Source of the DNA: Zoroaster sp. YZ-2022
Lineage: Eukaryota > Echinodermata > Asteroidea > Forcipulatida > Zoroasteridae
Reading direction: 5' to 3'
Assembly (NCBI GenBank): GCA_029582265.1
Contig: CM055823.1
Coordinates: 8,712,321 to 8,776,320 of the forward strand
DNA length: 64,000 bases
Shown here: piece after piece, positions 37,491 to 49,030 of the stretch
Layout of the letters: every line of letters begins with the position of its first letter
Position numbering within the stretch: the first letter of the stretch is position 1
The notes under the pieces: model-generated
Databases searched by the model: none
Seen by the model: only the letters and a program-made list of their open reading frames with translations
Told to the model about the DNA's origin: nothing
Made by a program: the position numbers and the translations under genes

Positions 37491-37877
37491 ACACAGGATC
37501 TTGAGTAAACACAATTTATTCAGGTGTCAACACAGGGCACAATATTGTTGGTCAAAACCCAGTGCAGAATCAGTAAATAAAAATCCCTCTCAGAAACTAC
37601 ACAAAATGTCTAAATGTAAGTCTAAACAGTTTGAGCTCCAACCCAATACTGACTATGATCTATTTCATTTCTCAATATCAAAGGCCCCTGCGTGTGGCCG
37701 AATTTGATTGGTTAGTTATCATGACGTAATTGCCGTATCTAACGCAATGATAGACAGCGCGCAGCCTGTACGCGCACGCACGTACTATATAGAAGACTTC
37801 AAGAACACTTGGATCAATATATATTTAATCAAAACCCATTGTTGTCGTATTTCATATACGCGTGAAATATACGGAAG

Positions 37878-38085
37878 CGTTAAAGGTGCAATACCATCAC
37901 GATCAGAACAGACTTCCAATACAGCATGAAATCGGTGTCTTCGTTTAAGATGAACACAGTGACTGGAAATTACTGGCTCATTTATGCAACAGCAACAGTA
38001 ATATGACCTCATAATGCGGGGGTATTATTTTAAAATAAGCACTCCGATTCCATGCCCTGTTGATCAGCACATTATTGTGACATAG
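37878..38085. mobile_element. foldback MITE-like element, copy 3
   Basis: Duplicate of the 26142-26350 copy, with the same two inverted arms. Confidence 0.5.
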
Positions 38086-40389
38086 CATAACTCGCTCCAT
38101 CCACTCGGTAAAAAAAACGGTTGTATATATTAAAATATGGATGATGTACATTTCATAACATGCGTGTAATTTGATATCAGCAACCGGAGTGGTACAATTA
38201 CAATAGGTGTCTAAACTATAGTTGTCAAAGGTAAACATTCGGTAAGTTGTCAAACATTAGAATGAATACTAACAATGTAAATATATTTTCACTAGTATCA
38301 CAACAACATGCTGAAACTTTCACAAGACTGTTTTCCATTATTATATCTTCATTCTTACGAAGTATTATGTTTGTCCAGTATGAACTGAGAAGGACCCAGG
38401 CATTTTAGTTAATAACAGAATTTTGGTGGTTAACCATTTTTATTGACTCCAAATATATCCAAATAAAATGGATCCCTAATCATCCTTGGGTAAAATCGTT
38501 ACTTGGGTAAAATCGTTATTAGGAATAAAAATGGCCGCCAGCAAGTGCACAATATTCATGAAAAGGAATGCATTTCAGACACCTAAATTTAAAAACACAG
38601 GTAAACAACCCAAAACAGTATGTATAAATGGCATTACAAATGCAGTAGATAATAACTCAACATTAAGACCAACAATATGATTTTAATGAAGAGCCTCGTA
38701 GCCAAACAAAGAGATCACTTAACTAAGGAGTTAATCCATCCTAATCCATGTGGTCTTGTTGGATACACAAAGAAACAACAACTACAACTGAACTAAAGTT
38801 ATAATCACTTTACAATAGCTATTGCTGGACAGCTAGACTCTTCTATTGTAGTGTTCAGAGAGTGTAAACCCGGTTCGAACCTGCAAAAAAGAGGCGATAA
38901 ATGGAGGTTGGGGGAAGATCTCCTCCTTACTGATTATTCCAATAATTGATGCCAATGGTGGTACCGGTAAATTAGAGTGTACGACTGATAAATAAGAGTG
39001 TAATCCCATTCAGTTGCACTTCATGTATGTTGCCTTGTTTTACTCAAATAGCATTGTATACAAAAACAAATAAATAAAGAAAGAAATAATAAAAACAAAC
39101 AAACAACAAATAAACAAACAAACAAACAAATAAAAACACAATGAGATGTCCATTTCACAAATAGTTGACTAATTTGACCATATTCAGTCAGAATATAAAA
39201 ATGGTTGAGAAACACTTTTTTTTTCAAATACTAGTGCAGCAATAACAGAGCTGTCATGTTTCAATTGCAGGCAATCGTCAGTTGCGAGTGGTTGATTCAA
39301 AGGAATCGTGTCGTCTCTTGTCTTAACCTCGGATAAGCAAATTGTGTTTTGCATATTGGCTGTAGTTTGTGCCGGCGCGTTAGGAAGCATTGAGGGTACA
39401 GGATTCTAGTCTAGAATGTTAAGTTAGATAAAATGTCACTGACAGGAGGTTGTGTTTAGATTAAATTAAAATCATTTATCATTTTTCCGAGTGGAGGTTT
39501 TGCATTGTAGGTTTATAGAGATCACATCGCTCCGTTAAGACTATATTTCGACTAATTTGGTTTGGTTGAGCATTCATATTGGACATTAACAGTGTACAAA
39601 TGAATGTTTTGTTCCAATTTGGAAAATATGCAATGCCAAAAAAGAAATAAAATTTTAAGAAATGGTGGGAAATTGTCTTCAAAATAGCGAAAACACTGAG
39701 AGAGATACATCTTTAAAAAGAAAACATTGGAAAATATTTATTATGCACTCGTTTCTCTCTAGCATAGGGAAAACCATGACATCAGAGCCAATATGTGTAC
39801 ATATATGGTGTATAATTGATTGGTTTACGGTCAACTCACTTGCTACGTGCATTTTAATTAGCGCCTATTGTTAAATTGACGAGGCTGTCGCCGGCGAAAT
39901 TGATATATTTCTTGTGCGTTTTTTTTCTCTTTGTTTCTTTCTCTCTCTAAAATAGGGGCAATTTTCTAATTTACCTACACTTGCAATACACTGGCTATAT
40001 CACCTTGTTGCAATGAGTGCTGTGTTTATTAAGGGTATGAAAATAATGACAACAGTCTAATTTATATATTTGACTTTTTCAAACATTTTTCACTCATACT
40101 TTTTATTTTTATTTATTTATTTATCTATTTTGTTGGAAAATCATATCACATCTTAGTAGGTAATTAACAGAACGTGTTTATACACATTTTGAAGATGCTC
40201 ATTTGAACAATAAATAAATAAATAAACGCCCTTGATATAATACACATGAATTAGCTTTTGTGTCTAGACCTAGTATAGTTTGGTGTGATTTATGTTCACC
40301 CACCCACCCATACACCCACCCACCCAGCCTATGGACTATCCCCCCTGGGGGATATATCCCCCAGCCCCAGGGATTTACACCAATGGCTA
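38086..40389. other. intergenic between divergent genes B and C
   Basis: Non-coding. Holds a TTTG/CAAA-rich patch at 39060-39140, and (TTTA)n at 40100-40130. 38600-39590 is absent from copy A. At 40290-40380 there are CCCA repeats and a small palindrome-like tatcccccctgggggatata. Confidence 0.5.
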
Positions 40390-40495
40390 ATACGACTTAA
40401 TCATTTGGGGTATTATTTTCAGTCACTGAGTTAATCTAAAACCAACACTCTGATTCCATGCCCTGTTGATCGTGATGATATTGCCCCTTTAATTT
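40390..40495. mobile_element. foldback MITE-like element, single arm
   Basis: Only one arm: tcagtcactgagttaatcta, gattccatgccctgttgatc and gatattgcccctttaa. It has the same orientation relative to gene C as the matching arm has to gene A, and could therefore also be promoter homology rather than an independent insertion. Confidence 0.45.
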
Positions 40496-40569
40496 GTTTC
40501 CACGGCATTTCCATGATCGTCACTCAAGGGCATCTTATTTGCGCATGCCCGCTAGATGTATTGTGCATG

Positions 40570-40660
40570 TACATATCAATTTCAGTTTAATCTATAACGT
40601 TGGTGCCAGTGCTGTGGAGTCGACTGAAGGTCTACATTGGTGACTTGAATAGCTTTCACA
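40570..40660 (+). promoter_or_regulatory. promoter region of gene C
   Basis: Contains caatttcagtttaatctata, tggtgccagtgctgtggagt and ctacattggtgacttgaata immediately before the ATG. These match the sense-strand promoter blocks of genes A and B. The TATATATA element is degraded here to acatatca. Confidence 0.6.
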
Positions 40661-43190
40661 ATGGCCTTTTTTGTAGGAATGCTCACAGTTCTGTCGGTTT
40701 TCCTACATGCGAATAATTCGGAAGGTAAACTCGATAGTTTCATTGTTTTCCTTCATTAGTTTAATGCACAGAAGTGCTTCGTCTATCTTCCATAGTCAGT
40801 CTTGTGCATACCAGCGAATTCGCGACAGTTGATAACTTAAATACAACAAGTTATGTTAAAAAGAAATAATATTGTTAATATTTCCTTTTAACATAACTTG
40901 ATGTATTTGTGCTTTAAGTATACGTTAATGCCACATGCTAACTAATTATTCCTAAGACAAAAATATTTGCTCTGTATGGTGTTGTTTGCTCTGTAATTGC
41001 ATTTGGATAAGTAGGGCATATTATTTCATTAATCAAAATTGTAACATTTTGTCAAACTTTGTTTTTTATTTATTTATTTTAGGTATGGTCTGCTCTATAA
41101 GTGATTTATGATTTATGTTATCACAATTATGGGTGTAACGCGTGCATCGATTATCGTGATACAAAACTGCCAAGAAACGCATCACGATGCTAAAGCGTAT
41201 ATTGCGATACTGATGATTTTTGGATCCTCAAAAAAATTCAGGCATCGGTGAATCGTTACACCCCTATTTGAAACCGACTGTATGTGTATGCATACCCCAA
41301 ACACATTTGTTAAATATAACTTTTAAACACACACAATCAAGGGCTGATCTAGAACCCTCAAGTTCTGGTGTTAGCAGCAGAATGTATGTTCGAATCTCGG
41401 CCGTGACACTTGTGTCCTTGAGCAAGACACTTAACCATAATTGCTTCTCTCCACCCAGGGGTTAAATGGGTACATGTGAGGGCAGAGTTGGTTGATTAGC
41501 CCTATATGCGCTGTAATGGCAGCAATTGAGCTGTATACTCCCCAGGGAGCTGAGATGGTTTCAGGAATGATTTATGAGCCTTATGAGCCTTATGAGCAGG
41601 GGTAATAATATAATGCGCCTTGAGCACCACTCAGTTGGTGGATACGTGCGCTATATAAGTCCACACATTATTACATTATTATTATTATTTGCCAAAGTAC
41701 AAAGATAGCCAGTTACAGCATTCGTCATTTGCATGCATGCTCTATCTCCAAAACTATAAGGAATACATGCACGTGGATTAGATACAGTGATACGTCTCTA
41801 TTACTGAATGTACTAATTGGCGTGAAAACTTAAACTGAAAAAAGTCAGATTGGTCACTATCATGGCAAATTATGGACGAATTGTGAGTTTTGAAAGACCC
41901 CTAATTTAACAAGGAGATGTTATATACTCCTTTTGATAGCAGATTATAGCAGAATGCTTGCAATTACAGTTTGAAGTAAAAAAAAAAAAAAACATTTTCA
42001 CCCAATTTCGAGATATAGTCCTCTGAAAGTGATAACAAAAAAAATCACCGACACAACTTTGAGGGAGAAAAGGGACGTTGCTACATTTTTCAGGAGCATA
42101 GAAATGACTTGGAATTGGGATCCGAGCAAAATTTAGTTATGTGTTCATTACTCCAAAAGAGAAATCAGAAAAAGAAATATCAGCAAAATCAAAACAAAAA
42201 AAATATTCAAAAACAACAAAATCGTAATTCGTCACTTCTATCTCAAAGTGTACATTTTAAATATCTTCAAAAGGTTCACCAAGTCCTACAGGCTCTACGT
42301 ACAACACGCACACCTTGGCTTCGTCCGAGTGCCAAAGGAATGACCAACATCTCTGCCAACCATGGGAACTGGAGGAAGCCTATCAGGCGGGTCATTTAGG
42401 CAAAATACCCACTGACACCGGTTTCTGGTATTCAGTGCCTGAAAGTCAGGTTGAGTTGAATTCGAGCGGGCTGACCTACTTTGATCTACCAGGGCCACTC
42501 ATCACGGTGGAGATCTACGGTAAGGACGACCTTGTTGGGATGGCGGCTGCTTGCTCTGCCCTGGGAGCTCATCTCTGTACCCTGGCTGAGTTGAAAGAGG
42601 CATACTTGAGGGGATATCGTCAACCATATGCAACTTGGTTGTACTTCTCAATACCCAACCGCAATGTTCAACTTCTCAGTGATGGGTGTGACAACTACAT
42701 AGGTGAAGAGTGTTACGAAGGCGTCGTGCCAATCAGACCGAGACCAAATCCTACTGGTCGTGGAAGCTGTTGTCCAGTTTTGAGTGTGGTGACCTCAGCT
42801 GGCATCTGCTGCCCCGGAAATCCTGGGTTGATAAACCCTCGGTACCCCATCATCACGACGGAGAGCTACGCCTTGAATGAACTTGTTGAAATGGAGGCTG
42901 CTTGCTCACTCCTGGATGCTCATCTCTGTACCCTGGCTGAGTTGAAAGAAGTATACTTGATGGGTTATCGTCAACCATCATTGGATACTTGGTATTACTT
43001 CTCACTACCCAACCGCGATGTTCAACTGTTCATTGACGGGTGTAGCGTCTACATAGGTGACGAGTGTTACGAAGGCGTCGTGGCAAACACCCCAAGGCCA
43101 CACTCTACTGATCTTGTATTTTGCTGCCCAGTGACATATCATCTCAATGAGTTTGCTGAGCTGCCTAGAGGCACCAAAGACCACATGTAA
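40661..43190 (+). CDS. gene C: secreted Cys-rich repeat protein
   Basis: Two exons, 40661-40724 and 42292-43190, join in phase 1 to give 320 aa. Exon 1 is the same 64-nt signal-peptide exon as in genes A and B (MAFFVGMLTVLSVFLHANN). Exon 2 encodes two full repeats plus a partial first one. Each full repeat runs AACSxLxAHLCTLAELKExYLxGYR, then TWxYFS(I/L)PNRxVQL, GCxxYIGxECYEGV and a CCP near its end. The body is unrelated to that of A/B. The even Cys pattern and signal peptide imply a disulfide-rich extracellular protein. The GAHLCTLAELKEAY segment loosely recalls Link-type domains, but I would not assign it. AATAAA follows 28 bases after the stop. Confidence 0.7.
41082..41110 (+). pseudogene. 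relic of the A/B exon 2 inside gene C intron
   Basis: A pyrimidine-rich acceptor ending tattttag is followed by gtatggtctgctctataa, matching the start of exon 2 of genes A and B (sense ctatgatctgctctatagga). Homology stops after about 18 bases and a TGA follows. An hAT-like MITE begins 21 bases further on. Confidence 0.6.
41131..41263. mobile_element. hAT-like MITE
   Basis: Termini GGGTGTAACG and CGTTACACCC are inverted repeats with more inverted similarity inside (tgcatcgat / atcggtga). Length 133 bp, no coding capacity. I do not see a clean 8-bp target duplication, so the hAT assignment is by terminus only. Confidence 0.5.
41353..41692 (+). mobile_element. tRNA-Leu-like SINE, 5' truncated
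   Basis: Starts inside the tRNA-like head (box B-like ATGTTCGAATCTC), then runs through cttgagcaagacacttaacc, the aggggttaaatgggtac region, gtatactccccagggagctg and gtgcgctatataagtccaca, into an (ATT)n tail. Same family as 49480-49832, 56768-57168 and 58197-58552. Confidence 0.8.
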
Positions 43191-43217
43191 TAAGTGTGGC
43201 GTTACTACATTGGTAGA

Positions 43218-43223
43218 AATAAA
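43218..43223 (+). terminator. poly(A) signal of gene C
   Basis: AATAAA within 35 bases after the gene C stop codon. Confidence 0.55.
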
Positions 43224-43359
43224 TACTAGGAGCAGATCTAGAAGGAGTGTCTATGGATAGCCCAAAGGGAATAACAATAACTAAACAAATAAAACACAGA
43301 TTAATTTGTCAATAATAAATTAATTCTTTAATTTTATTATTCGGTTGTTTATTTATTCG

Positions 43360-44040
43360 ATTCTTAGGTTGTTCGAGAATTTGTTTACTCGTTTAACTCA
43401 ATGTTTGTTTGTTCGTTTGCTTGGATGTTTGTTTGTGTGTTTACATGTTTAATTTAAATTCATTTGATGTTTTTGTTTGTTGGTTTGTTTGTTAGTTTGT
43501 TTGTGTCATTGTCCATCTGTGTCTTAGTCTTCTTTTCTGTTTTTCTTCTAATGGTCCCCTAGACCTTGTTAGTTGCCCACCCTGGTGGGCCATGACCAAT
43601 ACCTGGCAGCTTAATTATTTTGATTGATAGTTTACAATCACTTATGTCATAGTTGTTTTGCTTGGTCTTTGGATTGAATGTTTTGTTTACTATTTCATAC
43701 ATTATTACTACTTTTTTATTTGTTTCTAAATTTGTAATTACTTTCTGTACATATATTATTTTCTCTTGAACATAATTTAATCACTTGTAAAGTCAAAAAA
43801 AAGTTTTACTTCTTTTCTTCATTTATTCATTTCTTCTTGAAGTGAAGTTCGAGTTATAATATCAACTAGTATCGCTAATTTGTTTACTCGTTTAATTTAA
43901 TTTCCTTTGAATGTTTGTTTGTTCGTTTGCTGGTCTGTTTGTTTGTTCGTTTTCTATCGTTCATTTGTGTCTAAGTTTCTTTATTTCTTCGTTTCTTCTT
44001 TACTTCGTTTGTTTGTTTGTTTGTATCTGCGTTTGATCTT
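43360..44040. repeat. TTTG-rich simple sequence, duplicated block
   Basis: aatttgtttactcgtttaa followed by tgtttgtttgttcgtttgct occurs near 43378 and again near 43878, so a block of about 500 bp is imperfectly duplicated. Open frames here are low-complexity Phe/Val/Cys/Leu strings, not genes. Confidence 0.7.
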
Positions 44041-47000
44041 ACTTGTTGAAGTTGAAGTTGTAATGTCAACTATTATGGGTAAAAACCAACGGTTAATACC
44101 TTCTCGATCGACGATCGAGCGTTCAGTAGAATTGTTTTCAACAAACAGATCTATACAATTATATCGCACGCAAGTGTATATCTATATTTTACATCATATG
44201 TAAAAGTTAACAGCAAATACAGTATCATGAACAAATGATAAACTGGGGAACCAATGTAATAATGTATTCGATTTTGTATTTTGTGATCATCAATTTAAAC
44301 AAAATTTCTGTCATGCATGAAAGAAGCACTGCATATCATTCAGTTACGGTAGGTATACCCACTCGTGTCACAACTACTTTAAATAAAAACCCGTTGTATA
44401 TGCAAATGCTGGGTGACTGCCAATAAATTAAACGACAATATTTCGTGATATTTTGTTTTCCAGTTGACTGACCACCGCGGCAGTTCGCTGTATCAATATC
44501 ACCTGTATACACGAGATAGTTATAATTACGATATGCAGTGAAAAGGAAACAGTGATAATGTAAGTTAATGAGGACCACACCGATTTCTTGAATGCGTAGC
44601 TTATTCCCCCATACGGCATGACAGGCGACAAGATAACCGAAAAGCACAATGAGAGCACTACAGACGATATCACATCTGTTGGATAAAACTGCTCAAACTA
44701 AAGTTATAAACTATACCGAGAAGGAACACATGCCTTCACCAATGCTTTGACCAAACGAACACCCAAGAGCAATGCCTCTGGACAAACCAGGTCGTAAATT
44801 AATTGGACCATGATAATACTTTGGCAGCACTTCTAAACAAGTTCTGGCCAATCCAGCCACTCTGTCTAGTGGTAATAAATGATTTGAAGTTCAATTCTGG
44901 CCTCAAATTAATTAAAACCATTCTTCGGACAATTATTTGGTGAAACTGTAAATTTTATTAATTTTAGCAGGAATTATAATTATAATACTTTGAACCCTGA
45001 TAATCCACTTCGTTAAGGGCTGGTTCATACTACACATGAATGCAAAAGCGAGGCGACAAACAGAGGTCCAGGGTAGGACTAAATTGCGCCAAAACTAAAT
45101 TGTCCATTATTTTGAAGGCAAATTGCACCCCGATATGTTTTCGAACCCGCATATGTCAATGGAAGCGTTTCTAAACATTTATGACGTCATCAAAATACCG
45201 ATTTATGATTGGACTGCTGATAAGTCACGCTTTATAGCCTCAGTTGCATTTTTACTTGTTTTAAATTACACTAAACGAGTGTATGTTTTACGGCTGTAAA
45301 TTATTTAAGGCTAAAATTATCGTTAAATATGTTTGTAATTTAAATCCATTATACACTATTAGTAATGTTTGTAAAAATGTTTCTAAAATGTCCTTACTTT
45401 CTATGAATCAACATATCCATTAAACCAACCCAGTGTCAGTTTAATACGTGTCATTATCCGAGAAAAGAATGAAAATGCATTCCGATATTTCGTATGGATA
45501 CGTACGTTAATTTGTTTTTGTTTGCGGAGGGACAGTAATTATGTTTGGACATTATTTCATGATATCACTAATTTGATAGCACATGACCAAAACTATTTTA
45601 TCTCTTAGGGATGTTTGATACCATGATCAATTTAATACCATGATCAATTTAACACAGTTTCATGTAAAACTGTGATAATTGTTGTTTTTTTTCTTCAAAT
45701 TTACCTTTAATTCAGGAGCTTACTGACGGAATATTACGTGTTGATTTCCAGTACCAAACCACGGGTAGCAATTTTACCTGCGCGATCGTTTTTCATGGCA
45801 ATCATTTCGCAAGATTTCTCTCTGTTTACGTAGCGGAAACCACAGTGGAATAATTAAGTCCTGTCAATTCCAGTGTGCGGCGCGCGCTGCTCACAGTCGA
45901 GTTATAAAAACAGGTTCAAATGGGGTTTACAAAAATAGCTAAAAAATCACAGGTCGCAGGTGGTCGCAGCTAATTTTGGTATCAACATCTTGCTGAAAGG
46001 TTAAGCTTCAAGGAAAAATGTGAATTCAGGCAGAAATAGGGGGAATTTGTAGTTCCACCATAGCTGAACAAAAACAAGCTATATTTTGTAAACATTTTTA
46101 CCAAATTCCTCGGGTTTTTGGTGATGAAATCAAAAAGCTAATTTACAATCGACTTAATTTTGATAAAAATATAGACCATGACTTATCTTTGTTTACGTAG
46201 CGGAAACCACATGGGAATAATTAAGTCCTGTCAGTTTCACTACGAGCTTTGCTTTGAATGTAGCCTGTCGGTTCTGTAATAATTTAGACATTTTATTTAA
46301 ATATTTAGTGTGTAATTATTTAGGTATTCTTCAATATTAAAAAATAAATAAATAAACAAAATAAAAACATTTATTGAATTGATTTGAACAATCCAAGTAC
46401 GACATAGCTTGGGACAGAACGTACAGGTTAGTCAGAAAAGTCTCCGATTTCTGGTCTCCGTGCGCGTCACCTCAGACCCGCTTATCATGTTTTTATTTAT
46501 TTATTTATATTTGTGTGTGTGTGGGGGGGGGGGCGAGCTATAAAATAATTGCAGCCAAAATTGCTGAATCTAATGGAAATTTGCAGTGCTGTGGTTATCA
46601 TATGAATTCCTAGAGGCCAGTTTTGACACTCAAGAATCTGAAACAATGCTGTGCATCTGCCCATAGGGTTATGTGCACGCAGTTATCTAACGCAAGGTCT
46701 GTGTGTGGTGTTCGTTCAAGCATGTCGATAACCACCCGGTGGTCACACACGTTCCAATGCAGTTTCAGACAACAATTGTGATTGGCACAACAACTATGGG
46801 CTTAAAAGGACGGCCCTTAATATTGGCCAATCAGCTTCATTTTAACAACAGCTTTGGGCAAACGTGTACAGTTTGTTTATCAGCAAGAACGAAAACAATC
46901 GGTAGAGGGCGTCCAAAGTTGTAAGTACAACTCCGCCGCATTGTTAAAATAATTAGGTCCGAAAATCGTATTCGCACTGTAAAAATGGCGAAACCCACAA

Positions 47001-48017
47001 TCTTTGGTCGAAAATTGATGGGTTTTTAAAGTAGTTAAACAATTATTTAAAATCATCATTAAAAAGAGGAATAATGTACTTTCAGTTTGCCGAAAGAACT
47101 AAATTGATATCACCCGCGGTTCAAAAGTTACGCTCTCAAAAAGCCAAAAAATAACGTGTTTTGAGAAGTTTTCCCGTGGATTTCCGAGTGTAGTGGATGG
47201 TCGCTGCTTAGGTTGCGCTAAGAAATTCATATGATGGGAATTTCGTTCTGGTTCCAATAACTGCGTATACATAGATGTATCACCTATTTAACTGGTTGGC
47301 AAAACAAAATAATCAAAACAATTAAAAAATAACGCATCACCTCACCGATTTTGAAGCCAACCGATGAACAGAATCCGGATAAATGTTGTTTGGCCTTTGC
47401 GTGGTGTTATTTTTCTTGCATTAAACCCTCTTTGGACCCGGGTTCGAATCAATTGTCAGTTTTCCCTGCTAGCTACAGTGCTATTATACCAAACATTTTT
47501 CTTTTTGCAAAAACTATATACAAGACAATTTTGTGACCCTATTACCCCCGAAGACTTATAAGACGTATCTGCTCGTATTTCTGGGCTGCAGCAAACTCAC
47601 CCCAGTCATGCGATCTGTTGGCCACACAGGAATGTAAGAAAAACCGACACAACAAGAGTCGCCCTAGTCCGTACATTACACCCAAGACAACCTAAACTGC
47701 CATCTATCCTGATTAAAAACATACATATCCTTCACTCTTCTATTTGAAATATTAATACATTGCACCTCTCAAAAACAAAATCAGCATATCGGATGAACAT
47801 TTTTTTAAAGTTAAATATCATAATTCGGACAACTATTTTGCGATACAGAAAGTACCAAAAGTAATAAGTAAAAACTAAAACATTTATAACTTCTTCAACT
47901 AGGACTTGTCCAATGTTTGTTTTCATTTCATAGATAGGCCCCAGTTAATGTGTAATTGGGCCTCAAAACAAATTCATCAACAGAGGGCGTTTACTCGCAG
48001 CCAAATATTAAGTGTAT
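44041..48017. other. intergenic, no firm gene
   Basis: 45820-45880 and 46188-46245 are direct repeats (tttacgtagcggaaaccaca and ggaataattaagtcctgtca). 46515-46535 is (GT)n plus a G run. 47250-47370 is the second copy of the 3870-4000 repeat. On the minus strand, 44673-44428 has an 81-codon open frame with about three hydrophobic stretches and a possible acceptor upstream (see findings). Nothing else is supportable. Confidence 0.4.
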
Positions 48018-49030
48018 ATTTATTTATTTATTTATTTGGACTTACACTTTTACAACAGTGGCACTCGGCCAAAAGGCGGTGCGTCCGACACACATACACA
48101 TAAATAATACAAAACACATTTAAAAGCAAATTAACAAGATACAAACATGTGTGATGATACACTCTCAGCTTTGACGTCGTAGGTATTGTCCAGAACAAGG
48201 GATGCACGCGCGACACCAAATCTGAGGGTGTACCATCAATCATATAGCTATCAGTGACCATTGGAACCCAAGTTGATTTAAAATGACTTCTAGAAAATAT
48301 AGTATAAATATAAAACATATACAAACATAATTACAGCAACGAAGTATGCAAGAAGAGATTATTTACATTGTAGTCCGAATAATATCGGATCTCAATTTCC
48401 ACGCACGCTTAACATATGATTTACAGAAATTATCAAATAATGAATAAATTATATCGGCATTTTCTATATTACAGAATATACTTGAGGTGCTCCCAAGTGT
48501 GAGATGATATTTAACATCTAAGCTGCCGGATATAAAAAGCTCCCATATATCATAATATTCATTTGATATAAGATAGTTTTCTAACTTTGTATATTCTTCG
48601 GATCTAATATTATTAAGAGCATGACATGTAAACAAGAAGTGTCTAACATCTTCAATACCTGAGTTACATAGGTTGCATGTACCGTCATTATCTGCCGTCC
48701 AATTTCTAATTCTGCGATTGAGTGGAAGAGTGTTGGAGCGGAGTTTAAATTTGAGACTGACGCCATGGAAGTCAGTTTTATCCAAAAGATAACTTTCTAA
48801 ACATGGGTGATCTTTGATGATTACATAATCAGTTAGTGAAGATTTGGAGCAAGCTTCTTCCAACCAATCATTATCTGAAATATCCATAAGTACGCGCTTA
48901 ATCGATTTAGCCAAGTGCGGATCGAAAAGGGGCTCACCACGAATTTGACATAAGGGCGTTACGGACCGCACTAAGGCGAGCGGACCCATTAGGGCCCATT
49001 GAACAATATTGTTAACTATTGGCCCAAACT
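48018..49030 (-). mobile_element. 5'-truncated LINE, 3' end with (TTTA)n tail
   Basis: Minus-strand element: the ORF2 C-terminus at 48989-48363, a roughly 340-bp 3' UTR, then a (TAAA)n tail at 48018-48040. The 5' truncation point lies near 49030. It is a different family from the Tx1-like LINE at 57.8-64 kb: its ORF end is NTLPLNRRIRNW and CNLCNSGIEDVRHFLFTC. Confidence 0.75.
48363..48989 (-). CDS. LINE ORF2 C-terminal fragment
   Basis: 208 codons without a stop, ending in ATG TGA-type context at 48363. It contains the CX2C...HX4C motif CNLCNSGIEDVRHFLFTC near residues 106-123, typical of the region after the LINE reverse transcriptase. The RT and endonuclease domains are absent because the element is 5' truncated, so it is not a functional gene. 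Its open frame suggests a fairly recent insertion. Confidence 0.7.
   Translation of the reverse strand: MGPLALVRSVTPLCQIRGEPLFDPHLAKSIKRVLMDISDNDWLEEACSKSSLTDYVIIKDHPCLESYLLDKTDFHGVSLKFKLRSNTLPLNRRIRNWTADNDGTCNLCNSGIEDVRHFLFTCHALNNIRSEEYTKLENYLISNEYYDIWELFISGSLDVKYHLTLGSTSSIFCNIENADIIYSLFDNFCKSYVKRAWKLRSDIIRTTM

Larger units (their letters stand above)
27765..39885. repeat. segmental duplication, copy B
   Basis: Second direct copy of the segment at 16605-27165. A shorter third copy of only its left end is found at 50640-51600. Copy B carries extra sequence at 28.4-31.7 kb and 38.6-39.6 kb relative to copy A. Confidence 0.85.
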
